Origin: Gari tellinella
Taxonomy: Eukaryota > Mollusca > Bivalvia > Cardiida > Psammobiidae
Direction: 5' to 3'
DNA: 64,000 nucleotides
Assembly: GCA_922989275.2 (NCBI GenBank)
Contig: OV277867.1
Span: forward strand, 38,122,070-38,186,069
Below the pieces are notes generated by a model. The model was not told the origin of the DNA, ran no database searches, and saw nothing but the letters and a program-made list of their open reading frames with translations. Shown here piece after piece: positions 55,901-60,599 of this stretch (position 1 is the first letter of the stretch; each line of letters starts with the position of its first letter). Position numbers and translations under genes: made by a program.

Positions 55901-58900
55901 ATGGTTAACCAGAAAATAATTACAGTTTTATATTGTAAGTATTGACGACACCAAACGTATGTTATCAGCAATCGCTACAGAGGACTGTATGTTTGAAATG
56001 GTTAACCAGAAAATAATTACAGTTTTATATTGTAAGTATTGACGACACCAAACGTATGTTATCAGCAATCGCTACAGAGGGTTGTAGGTTTGAAAGGGTT
56101 AAACAGAAAATAATTACAGTTTTATATTGTAAGTATTGACGACACCAAACGTATGTTATCAGCAATCGCTACAGAGGACTGTAGGTTTGAAAGGGTTAAA
56201 CAGAAAATAATTACAGTTTTATATTGTAAGTATTGACGACACCAAACGTATGTTATCAGCAATCGCTACAGAGGACTGTAGGTTTGAAAGGGTTAAACAG
56301 AAAATAATTAGTTTTATACATGTATTGTAAGTATTGACGACACCAAACGTATGTTATCAGCAATCGCTACAGAGGACTGTAGGTTTGAAAGGATTAAACA
56401 GAAAATAATTAGTTTTATACATGTACATGTATTGTAAGTATTGACGACACCAAACGTATGTTATCAGCAATCGCTACAGAGGACTGTAGGTTTGAAAGGG
56501 TTAAACAGAAAATAATTAGTTTTATACATGTATTGTAAGTATTGACGACACCAAACGTATGTTATCAGCAATCGCTACAGAGGACTGTAGGTTTGAAAGG
56601 ATTAAACAGAAAATAATTAGTTTTATACATGTACATGTATTGTAAGTATTGACGACACCAAACGTATGTTATCAGCAATCGCTACAGAGGACTGTAGGTT
56701 TGAAAGGGTTAAACAGAAAATAATTAGTTTTATACATGTATTGTAAGTATTGACGACACCAAACGTATGTTATCAGCAATCGCTACAGTGGGCTGTAGGT
56801 TTGAAATGGTTAAACAGAAAATAATTACAGTTTTATACATGTATTGTAAGTATTGACGACACCAAACGAATGTTATCAGCAATCGCTACAGAGGGTTGTA
56901 GGTTTGAAAGGGTTAAACAGAAAATAATTACAGTTTTATATTGCAAGTACTGGCGACATCAAACGGTGCAGACCCTGGTCAGAGGGCTCCTATTGGAGTC
57001 CACTGATCAGGGTCTACACTGTTTGCATATGTTATCAGCAATCGCTACAGATGGAGGGTTGTAGGTTAAAAAGGAAATGGTAACAATTTTATTTTGTAAA
57101 TACTGACGACATTGTATTATTATTGAAGGGTTCAGATCAGAGAGCATTACCGTGCCACTGCCTTCAATAAAAGATTGGTATGGATTTGGTGAACTACCGC
57201 AATTTGAAGTAAATTTAAACCAAAGTGGTAAGCTGTTCCATTGACATAATTAGTTTAATCCCTTAACTAGCTGGGCGTTATATATATTAAAAATCTGCCG
57301 CCTGCTTTTATTTCCCAATCTACAATATTAGGTAGTTTGACTTAAAATTTTTGAAATGAGTGTCTTATTATGATACAAACAATGTGTATGCCTATTACTA
57401 TGCAAGAGTTCAAATACTTATCTTAAGAGTATTCAATTATACTGAAATTGATAAATTACATATTAAGTTCTGTAAATATGTACTTGGTGTTAAACAATCT
57501 ACGCCAAATAATGCTGTATACGATGGGCTAGGTCGACTGCCATTATCTATTGACAATGACAATGACAATGACAATGCTTTATTCGCAATATAAGGCATCC
57601 GGCCCAGAATACAAAATACATCCTTCAACATAATATGTGTAGTGTCAATTATTATAAACTATTTGTAATACATGAAAATATACATGTTTTCCCATGTCAT
57701 TGGGCTTGATAGATCAAGGTATAAGTATGTTATATTAAGGTTTCTTTGACATGTCTGCAAACACGTAGTATATATTTATAGCTTCGATATGTAAGCGTCA
57801 AAAGGTCGTATCTGCAATACATTGCATATGCAGATACAACCCTTTATCACTTACATGGCAATATATGATTGCAGAAATATCGAAGAGATAACATGATCGC
57901 TAGCACATTCTGAAAGTTAAACTTAATTCAACGTAAAGTCCATGTAATATGATCAATTCAGATCAATACAAATCCAGAAAGCCTGTTTGACATAGAGCAT
58001 TGGTTTAGTTACAGACCAGATATTTGAAAATAATTATTGCAAAGGAAAGATCGATTAAGTTTTTGTTAAAAATAATGAAGAATACTGATTCACCTATGTA
58101 TCAAATGTATATTGATCAATGTAATAATTTTAATGGTAAATGTTGGGCTAAAAGAATCAACTCAATAGTTGATCATCTTGGATACACTGAATTAAGACAC
58201 AATTTTAACATTAATGTTTCTTATTTACCCTCAATTAAAATACGCATAAGAGACCAATTTATACAAGAATGGAATACTTCAATAACAAATATGTCCTAGC
58301 TGTCATTTTATTGCAAATTTAAAAAAAATTCTGTTACGAGCCATATCTTGATAAAATAAGATATGACTCTAACAGAATTCAATTTACTCGGTTAAGGTTA
58401 TCATTCCATTCGTTAGAAATAGAATCAGGAAGATATAGAGGTATTGTAAGGGAGGATCGTTTGTGCAGAATGTGTAATTTCAACTGCGTTGAATCAGAAT
58501 ATCATTTTGTATTATGTTGTCCAAAATATGCAAGTTTACGTCGACATCTATAGAAAAATTTAATTCATTGCTTAGTTCTAAAAATAGAAATGTAATAAAT
58601 AAGCTTTCAATTTATATCAAAAAGGCAAATAGTTTACGCCAAAAAACCCTAAAGTCTTTAACTGTTTCGTAATTCTGATGGAAAATCAATCTTGTTGGAT
58701 GAAGTGTTTGTATTTGATATATGTGTTCGTGTATACATATTTATTGTAATATGCCATGTTCTTTATCTGTATATAATTAGCCAAAGGCAAATTTGTTGCC
58801 GATATGCTAATAAAGCTGAAACTGAAACTTAACTGGAGTTCTGTTTTGTGAAATACGCTTCCTTTCAGAGATCGTGTTTGAAGCCTGTCGTCACAAGAGA

Positions 58901-58954
58901 GGCCACAATGATCTAGTTCCATTCCCTTCCTATGGTACATATTGGTCTCTGCAG
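40894..58954 (+). CDS. Spliced gene for a secreted EGF plus tandem ApeC-like domain protein (9 exons seen; 3' end outside window)
   Basis: Exons at 40894-40978, 41519-41623, 46286-46612, 49280-49378, 50741-50829, 52615-52771, 53724-53993, 57129-57227 and 58869-58954 sum to 1317 nt and join in one open frame of 439 codons. Intron phases run 1,1,1,1,0,1,1,1,0. Product: a 28-residue signal peptide, one six-cysteine EGF-like domain, then a module built of four exons (exons 3-6) that repeats (exons 7-9, fourth exon not found). Each module has two WP...(G/E)CP motifs, as in ApeC (apextrin C-terminal) domains, which in invertebrates bind microbial glycans. That family call is tentative; the exon structure and internal repeat are seen directly. 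The 4th exon of module 2 and the stop are presumably beyond position 64000, or were missed. Every intron is filled with MITEs, LINE remnants or satellite. Confidence 0.72.
41004..41060 (+). mobile_element. Family A end fragment
   Basis: GTGGCGAAAACGTCATTCTT then TCCCGTTTAATCGCAAC, 25 bp past the exon 1 donor. Confidence 0.6.
41245..41493 (+). mobile_element. Family A MITE, complete
   Basis: TACAGTGGAGAAAATATT...TTTCTCCACTGTA. Ends 25 bp upstream of exon 2, so it supplies part of the intron 1 acceptor region. Confidence 0.93.
41519..41623 (+). CDS. Exon 2: EGF-like domain
   Basis: The acceptor TATTTCTATGTTTCAG opens a 105-nt exon (phase 1 to 1) with six cysteines: CSSITC, NNGT, then NCICQC and a CQPEFSGLLC end, the typical EGF C-x-C...G-x2-C finish. 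The donor is G|GTACAA, whose T onward belongs to the MITE at 41625-41875 (see findings). The pre-insertion donor would have been G|GTAAGC. Confidence 0.75.
41625..41875 (+). mobile_element. Family A MITE inserted in the exon 2 splice donor
   Basis: TACAATGGAGAATCTG...TTTCTCCACTGTA with TA target duplication (41625-41626, 41874-41875). Precise removal of the element and one TA rebuilds TACG|GTAAGCAC, a consensus donor. Confidence 0.93.
42001..42232. mobile_element. Family C MITE
   Basis: GAACCCTTTCAGTTTCATTG, core GACGCCGCGTTATGTGACGTC, AGACACCAATAATGAATCAG. Confidence 0.8.
42812..43058. mobile_element. Family C MITE, complete
   Basis: TTAATCCTTTCATAATCA...GAGCGAAAGGGTTAA; core GACGCCGCGTTACGCGGCGCC. 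Confidence 0.9.
43059..43380. other. Unique-looking sequence in intron 2
   Basis: Contains a small palindrome GTGGATTATCATTTGGTAAT CCAC (43191-43214). GC-richer before the CRE pair. Confidence 0.45.
43381..43410. promoter_or_regulatory. Two perfect CRE palindromes in intron 2
   Basis: TGACGTCA at 43381-43388 and again at 43403-43410, in unique-looking sequence. They could belong to an intronic enhancer or alternative promoter of the EGF/ApeC-like gene. Function is inference. Confidence 0.35.
43546..43676. mobile_element. Family M hairpin MITE
   Basis: TTCAGTATAAGATCGAATTT...AAATTTCTATCTTATACTGAA, centre TTTCACTCGTGGCTTCGCCA. Confidence 0.82.
43881..44026. mobile_element. Family H foldback, near-perfect palindrome
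   Basis: AAGAAATGAACTGATTTTTT...CATGAATGG...TCAGTTCATTTCTT: about 65-bp arms with only a few mismatches. Confidence 0.88.
44217..44264. promoter_or_regulatory. E2F-like site plus CRE pair in intron 2
   Basis: TTTGGCGCGAAA (44217-44228), TGACGTCA (44241-44248) and GTGACGTAA (44256-44264) are clustered in non-MITE sequence. The motif density is unusual for this AT-rich window. Confidence 0.3.
44265..44636. other. Unique-looking sequence in intron 2
   Basis: No exon found; follows the E2F/CRE-like cluster. Confidence 0.45.
44637..44808. mobile_element. Family I element cut by O3
   Basis: GGGCCCCGTCTTACCAAACG, GAAAAGACGATTCCAAATAT, GACAGGATTAGATAGAGAAA; right arm stops at O3. Confidence 0.72.
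44809..45062 (+). mobile_element. Family O MITE (O3) inside a family I element
   Basis: CCGGGTTGCCATAAGTTGAC...GAAATGGCAGCCCTG, flanked by GAAATA (44803-44808 and 45063-45068). Core arms AAGCAGACTGGAAGTAAAGC / GCTTTACAGTCAGACT. Confidence 0.87.
45216..45576 (+). mobile_element. Family B MITE, complete
   Basis: TACAGTGCCCCCTCCCTACA...GAGAGGGAGCGCTGTA; core GACGCCGCGTGACGCGGCTTT. Confidence 0.93.
45836..45983. mobile_element. Family F MITE
   Basis: Hairpin CAAACAGTGTAGACGCTGAT...CAGGATATACACTGTTTG with a small TGATCAG duplication in one arm; right end GAGAGGGTTAA. Confidence 0.65.
46008..46259 (+). mobile_element. Family D MITE (D8), complete
   Basis: TTAACCATTTCCCCCATAG...ATGGGGTAAAGGGTTAA; apex GCGCCTGTAGGCGC. 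Ends 26 bp before exon 3. Confidence 0.93.
46286..46612 (+). CDS. Exon 3: first half of ApeC-like module 1
   Basis: 327 nt, phase 1 to 1, with acceptor TTTTTCTGTATTTCAG and donor G|GTGAGA. It encodes WPGGPYALLMSSTGCP near the start, INFCFKH in the middle and SEWPLSP...GVEVGCPTG at the end. The paired WP...GCP motifs and the intervening Cys match exon 7, so the two exons are duplicates. MITE D8 ends 26 bp before the exon and D9 starts 55 bp after it. Confidence 0.72.
46668..46917 (-). mobile_element. Family D MITE (D9)
   Basis: TTAACACATTATCCCATAGT, core AAGAAGATTGAAAGTAAAGC, TTCTTCAATGGAGGAATTAA; right TIR decayed. Confidence 0.85.
47064..47152. mobile_element. Family H left arm only
   Basis: TTAAGAAATGAACTGATTTT, AGCGAAATAAACGACAGAAA; second arm absent. 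Confidence 0.65.
47225..47412. mobile_element. Family I element, one arm partly deleted
   Basis: ATCCTGTCTTGTTACATCTC, TTTTCAAGAATAATTGAGAC, TTTATGAAACGGGCCCC. Confidence 0.7.
47511..47567. mobile_element. Family I fragment
   Basis: TATTTCTCCATCTCATCCTG...TGTGGAATCGTCG, joined to a SINE-like body. Confidence 0.5.
47568..47775 (+). mobile_element. SINE-like body
   Basis: Box B-like CGGGTTCCATCCCGG, then CTTCTTGGCGCTCAGGATTT and GGGTTAGCATAACGACTAG, a body type seen in mollusc tRNA-derived SINEs. The tRNA head is missing: the preceding 57 bp are a family I fragment. Confidence 0.45.
47776..48079. other. No gene seen
   Basis: AT-rich intron 3 sequence. Confidence 0.5.
48080..48263 (+). mobile_element. 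Family A MITE with the hairpin deleted
   Basis: Both TIRs present (TACAGTGGATAATCTG, TTTCTCCACTGTA), but only CTGTTTG remains of the 65-bp core. Confidence 0.9.
48272..48622 (+). mobile_element. Family B MITE, apex shortened
   Basis: TACAGTGCTCCCTCCCTACA...GAGGGAGTGCTGTA; core reduced to GATCAGACGCCGCGTCTGATC, still a perfect palindrome. Starts 8 bp after a family A copy. Confidence 0.93.
48655..48720. mobile_element. Core type 1 hairpin, no TIRs
   Basis: TTGAAGCCTGATCAGACGCC, apex GGTTAACTCGG, ATCAGGCTCAGAACTATTTG. Confidence 0.6.
48724..48971. mobile_element. Family C MITE, complete
   Basis: TTAACTCTTTCACTGCCA...GACTGAAAGGTTTAA; core GATACCGCATTACGCAGCGTC. Confidence 0.88.
49030..49269 (-). 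mobile_element. Family A MITE with symmetric core change
   Basis: TACAGTGGAGAAAACG...ATTCTCCACTGTA. Core reads GACACCGGGTAACCCGGTGTC: both arms differ from the consensus GACGCCGG/CCGGCGTC but still pair. Ends 10 bp before exon 4. Confidence 0.93.
49280..49378 (+). CDS. Exon 4: ApeC-like module 1, 99-nt exon
   Basis: Phase 1 to 1 with donor G|GTACGT. Frame: LVEEAIDIFLPDTSSWRTDG then YLPYFNVRNTEN. It has the same length, phase and pattern (I.. LP....W...G.LP.F.V) as exon 8. A family A MITE ends only 10 bp upstream, so most of the pyrimidine tract and the likely branch region are MITE sequence. Confidence 0.68.
49430..49680 (+). mobile_element. Family A MITE, complete
   Basis: TACAGTAGAGAAAACG...TTTCTCCACTGTA, core GACGCCGGGTTACCCAGCGTC. 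Starts 51 bp after exon 4. Confidence 0.92.
49765..49836. mobile_element. Family F hairpin, decayed
   Basis: CAAACAGTGAAAACCCTGG and AAGATATACACTGTTTGCC remain; the apex is scrambled. Confidence 0.5.
50008..50259 (-). mobile_element. Family D MITE (D10), complete
   Basis: TTAACCCTTTACCTGATAG...TTGGGGAAAGGGTTAA; apex GCGCCCTAAGGCGC. Confidence 0.93.
50314..50381. mobile_element. F/E-type hairpin, decayed
   Basis: CAAACAGTGCAAACGTAGAT and CGCGCTGTTTGCC with apex TTTCGCATCATGCGGCG. Confidence 0.5.
50590..50660. mobile_element. Core type 1 fragment
   Basis: TCAACTGTTTGGAGCCTAAT, CAGATGCCGCTTAACTCGGA; lies beside a family K end (GTCCAAGGTTATAAAGC, 50530-50552). Confidence 0.5.
50741..50829 (+). 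CDS. Exon 5: ApeC-like module 1, 89-nt exon
   Basis: Phase 1 to 0. Acceptor ATATATTTGAAG, donor CAG|GTATAT. Frame: TTVVMKNCRYEERSEFPVER then KVDHFILLQ. The CR(Y/H)...FP...LQ pattern and the unusual phase-0 exit are shared with exon 9. Confidence 0.65.
50881..51089 (+). mobile_element. Family G MITE, complete
   Basis: TACAGTAAAACCCCTCTATT...GAGAGGTTTCATTGTA; core AAAGCAAGTTGACAGTAAAA / TTTTACTGTTACCTTACTTT. TIR and TA ends resemble pogo-like elements. Confidence 0.9.
51361..51601 (+). mobile_element. Family A MITE, apex deleted
   Basis: Both TIRs intact; core GATCAGACGCCGGGTCTGATC lacks the TTACCCGGCG apex. Confidence 0.92.
51649..51889 (-). mobile_element. Family A MITE flanked by a 22-bp near-repeat
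   Basis: TATAGTGGAGAAAACG...TTCTCCACTGTA. Flanks TAGCTAAAATCTTCTTTATT(TA) and TAGCTAAATTCTTCTTTATT(TA) differ at one base. Confidence 0.9.
52043..52130 (+). mobile_element. tRNA-like Pol III promoter, class II spacing
   Basis: Box A TGGCCGAATTGT (52052-52063) and perfect box B GGTTCGAATCC (52107-52117); the long spacing suggests Leu/Ser-type origin. Acceptor ends do not pair. Lies in intron 5 of the EGF/ApeC-like gene. Confidence 0.5.
52376..52416 (-). mobile_element. Family A end fragment
   Basis: TACAGTGGAGAAGGTGTTAT then CCCAATAAACGCGTTT, fused to a LINE tail. Confidence 0.75.
52417..52476 (+). mobile_element. LINE-tail fragment fused to a MITE end
   Basis: GAGAACTTGTGGCCCAACCC then AATAAAATATGTTTAAAC, directly following a family A end (52376-52416). 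Confidence 0.6.
52478..52582. mobile_element. Family I right-arm fragment
   Basis: GATTCAAAGAGATGTCACAA, GATTAGATGGAGGAATAAGC, GTACGACGTTTAGTTCGACG. Confidence 0.6.
52615..52771 (+). CDS. Exon 6: end of ApeC-like module 1
   Basis: Phase 0 to 1, donor G|GTAATA. It encodes YQDRNCSTDWLRFTTERY, then AICDANINSTDIKQCP, RFCAYSPG and FNKQ (four Cys). Two in-frame acceptors exist (CTCTAG| at 52614 and ACCAG| at 52620), so the first two residues are uncertain. Confidence 0.62.
52772..53487. other. Intron 6, unassigned sequence
   Basis: A weak box B-like GGGTTCAATCTG at 53139; otherwise AT-rich and unique-looking. Confidence 0.45.
53488..53654. mobile_element. Family C MITE, right half
   Basis: ATCTGATCAGGACCCAAACT, TTTTGAAACGTGTCTTGAAG, end TGATCATGAAAGGGTTTAA. 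Ends 70 bp before exon 7. Confidence 0.75.
53724..53993 (+). CDS. Exon 7: first half of ApeC-like module 2 (paralogue of exon 3)
   Basis: 270 nt, phase 1 to 1, acceptor TTTCTACATTTTCAG, donor G|GTAATA. It encodes WPNVPFAMLYPRTGCP, HIFLCSK and SWPRGEYSILRVKDECPEG. The spacing of WP, GCP, the central Cys, WP and CP repeats exon 3 with a shorter middle. It is flanked by a half C MITE ending 70 bp upstream and a D remnant about 35 bp downstream. Confidence 0.72.
54028..54450 (-). mobile_element. Older family D MITE split by D11
   Basis: Left half 54028-54097 (CTCCATAGCCTGTTTCTAGT, CTGAACGTAAAGCAGATTGC) and right half 54351-54450 (GCTTTTAGCCACCATCTGCT, TTCTTCTGTGGAGGAATACA) resume on either side of D11. 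Confidence 0.75.
54098..54350 (+). mobile_element. Family D MITE (D11), nested in a family D copy
   Basis: TTAACCCTTTCCCCCATAG...GGTAAAGGGTTAA; apex GCGCCTTAGGGCGC. It sits at the TTAA in the apex of the host copy's hairpin. Confidence 0.92.
54703..54917 (-). mobile_element. Family A MITE, TIR decayed
   Basis: GATATGTTATTCATTCTCAA, core GACGCCGGGTAACCCGGCGTC with arms changed to CAGGTTGGAG/CTCCAACCTG on both sides, end TTTTCTCTACTGTA. Confidence 0.85.
55122..55350. mobile_element. Family C MITE
   Basis: GAACCCTTTCCTTCACAATG, CRE TGACGTCA (55142-55149), core GACGCCGCGTAGAACGCGGCGTC, GACGGTGAAGGGGTAAAAAC. Confidence 0.85.
55351..55807. other. Intron 7, mostly unassigned
   Basis: Very decayed A-like pieces (AAATGTGTTTGAGC, CCACACTGTTTGCAA at 55490-55593). 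Confidence 0.4.
55808..55866. mobile_element. Family F hairpin, left cap of the satellite
   Basis: CAAACAGTGCAACTCCTATAGGAGCCCTCTG...CACTGCTTGCATATG. The left arm is shortened. It joins directly to the first satellite monomer. Confidence 0.7.
55867..57110 (+). repeat. Tandem satellite, about 12 monomers of 97-107 bp
   Basis: Monomer: GACGACACCAAACGTATGTT, ATCAGCAATCGCTACAGAGG, TTTGAAAGGGTTAAACAGAA, AATTA(CA)GTTTTATA. GACGAC starts fall at 55944, 56041, 56138, 56235, 56336, 56443, 56544, 56651, 56752 and 56855. The middle forms 208-bp dimers (101+107) that look identical. Capped at both sides by a monomer that still holds a family F hairpin. Confidence 0.93.
56961..57028. mobile_element. Family F hairpin, right cap of the satellite
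   Basis: CAAACGGTGCAGACCCTGGT, apex GGGCTCCTATTGGAGTCC, ATCAGGGTCTACACTGTTTG. It sits exactly at the CAAACG/TATGTT point that is joined in the other monomers. Confidence 0.85.
57129..57227 (+). CDS. Exon 8: paralogue of exon 4
   Basis: 99 nt, phase 1 to 1, acceptor TATTATTATTGAAG, donor G|GTAAGC. Frame: FRSESITVPLPSIKDWYGFG then ELPQFEVNLNQS. Identical length and phase to exon 4 and the same I..LP...W...G.LP.F.V pattern. The last satellite monomer ends within about 20 bp of the acceptor. Confidence 0.66.
57546..57720 (-). mobile_element. 3' end of another LINE, inserted head-to-head in the copy above
   Basis: On the minus strand: a UTR-like segment ending GCGAATAAAGCATTGTCATT with four ATTGTC-type tail repeats (57548-57571 on plus). 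It interrupts the plus-strand LINE after its LGRLPLS motif. Its 5' limit is unclear. Confidence 0.55.
57782..57888. mobile_element. Hairpin MITE (family R)
   Basis: Inverted arms CTTCGATAT/ATATCGAAG outside and GGTCGTATCTGCA/TGCAGATACAACC inside, loop around 57825. A single copy, lying within the broken LINE region. Confidence 0.5.
58869..58954 (+). CDS. Exon 9: paralogue of exon 5
   Basis: 86 nt, phase 1 to 0, acceptor ACGCTTCCTTTCAG, donor CAG|GTAATG. Frame: EIVFEACRHKRGHNDLVPFP then SYGTYWSLQ. It repeats the CR...FP...LQ pattern and phase-0 exit of exon 5. It is hemmed by a LINE tail 38 bp upstream and MITE C19 36 bp downstream. Confidence 0.62.
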
Positions 58955-58990
58955 GTAATGTGACTTGGATTGGCTTTGCATTGGAAATAA

Positions 58991-59227
58991 GTAACCCTTT
59001 CACTCTCAATGACGTCATACAGCGCTTTTGCAAACAGTTTGGATCCTGATCAGACACAGCGTCTGATCATGATCTAAACTGTTTGCCATTCGTTTTACAA
59101 TTACTTCAGTCACACTGCCTTAAATCTAACCTTGAAACCATATTGCAGAAAACAAAATTAGAGCAGTCGACAATATGGCGGTGAAAGGATAAACATCTCA
59201 CGATAAATTTGATCATGAAAGGGTTAA
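58991..59227. mobile_element. Family C MITE (C19), apex shortened
   Basis: GTAACCCTTTCACTCTCA, CRE TGACGTCA (59010-59017), core CAGACACAGCGTCTGATCATG, end GATCATGAAAGGGTTAA. Starts 36 bp after exon 9. Confidence 0.88.
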
Positions 59228-59953
59228 TATATGTGATTGTGGTACACCAATTATGCCCCTTGCCTACAACTAAGAGTTTGATCAAGCGCCGAATAATAAT
59301 TTTTCGCACTGCATTTGCGTTGATTGATTTTAATCAATTGTCGTCAGCTTTTTTTTCAAATTCAAAATTCACGTCTCTTGACGTAAGAAATATTGAAACG
59401 AGTGTCAAACAGATCGTTTCCTTGGATTTGTTTAATTTTTCTAAATCAGAATAGGTAGATCTATTCACGCGAATGTTTTGCGATTTCTTATTTATATCAA
59501 TTGATTCAGGAACATGTTCTGTAATCACACTTAGCGCTAGTAATCAAGCCTAAAACTCGATTAAATATCAATAAAGGTTACGCTAAACTGAACCTGAGAT
59601 ACAGTGCTAAAGAAATTGCCTGAACATATTTTTTCTTTGACACTAGACATTCACTGTTTTGTGCTTATGATGTAATATATGGTTGCCAGAGAATATATAC
59701 AAGTCATTCCTGTTGTCCCAAAAGGGTTTTTTGTAGACATTATAAGGGCTGAAGTGACATTTCTCACCTCTCGGACAGAGGTACATGTATCCCGAAATCT
59801 TGGGTGTGTGAGATAACCTTATCTGTCCGGACAGACAAGCCGAACTATCTTATGATTGGTTGTTATTGCCGTTGTTATGACGTCGTCATGCATGCATTAG
59901 CGAATAATTAAAGTACAACTCGCCACTGTTTAGCAAGTTAAACGCGTTTTCAG
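59228..59953. other. Intron 9, unassigned sequence
   Basis: AT-rich; CGAGTGTCAAACAG at 59399 is a family C scrap. Exon 10 was searched for and not found. Confidence 0.45.
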
Positions 59954-60123
59954 GGTTGACGGGGTGAGAAAATAAATCTAACACCACAGTTGAGTGTCAG
60001 ATGAATATCCCACCCTCGTTTGAAGATAGGCAAAGCCTCGTGTTCCAAAAATATCTTCAAAACTCGGGTGGGATATTCTTGTCTGACACTCACGGTGGTG
60101 TTAGATTCACTATATCCCTGTTT
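59954..60123. mobile_element. Family Q hairpin MITE
   Basis: CAGGGTTGACGGGGTGAG...ACTATATCCCTG; inner arms AATCTAACACCACAGTTGAG / CTCACGGTGGTGTTAGATT and TATCCCACCC / GGGTGGGATA, loop about 60030-60055. Confidence 0.78.
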
Positions 60124-60599
60124 TAGCCAGTGCCTCTGTCAAATGGTAGCTGAACAACTTTTAAACCTCTATTTTTCTTCCAATTTTCAATTGATAACTT
60201 CTAAGAGTTTGATCGGGCTAGGCTGTAAAAGATGACGCATTTTGACCTTGAAGATGATACATTTTATATGAATTATATAGGATTAATATTTTAGGAAATT
60301 CTGTTGTTCTTTAAACCTAGTTTAAGCAGTAACTTGCTTAAAAAACAGAAACAAGCAGCAGCCGAACTGACTAATAAGGACAAATAACGTCTTCGCCACT
60401 GAACGCTTTTTAAAAAAGCTTCATATTAGTCGAAAATATATATTTTGATTACCGCTTTATTTCTGAATTGTGCAATAAACTACAGTGGTGCAGTATGTAG
60501 TCCTGTACCTGGCCTGAAGACCCGTTTTCAAAATGGTGTTGAGAGAGTTTCTCACTTGATGTGAGTTAACGAGACCCTAGACATCACAAATCACCGAGG
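60124..60599. other. No gene seen
   Basis: Spacer before the foldback array; contains CTACAGTGGTGCAG at about 60480, not a family A end. Confidence 0.45.

Larger units (their letters stand above)
57369..58830 (+). pseudogene. Broken LINE 3' half inside intron 8
   Basis: Pieces in order: FCKYVLGVKQSTPNNAVYDG/LGRLPLS (57450-57550), an interruption, then RSIKFLLKIMKNTDS and QMYIDQCNNFNG (58040-58300), then FHSLEIESGRYRGIV and a zinc knuckle CRMC...H...C (58400-58530). Stops and shifts divide them. The 3' end is AATAAAGCTGAAACTGAAACT, a short tandem tail. It is homologous in layout to the minus-strand copy at 33 kb. Confidence 0.72.

Noticed and set aside
55867..57110. CRISPR-like periodicity
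   Set aside because: Units are contiguous without unique spacers, in animal DNA; this is a satellite.
59274..59382. Candidate exon 10 (open, strong GTAAGA donor)
   Set aside because: Sequence SLIKRRIIIFRTAFALIDF has no resemblance to exon 6 and the exit phase is 0 instead of 1.
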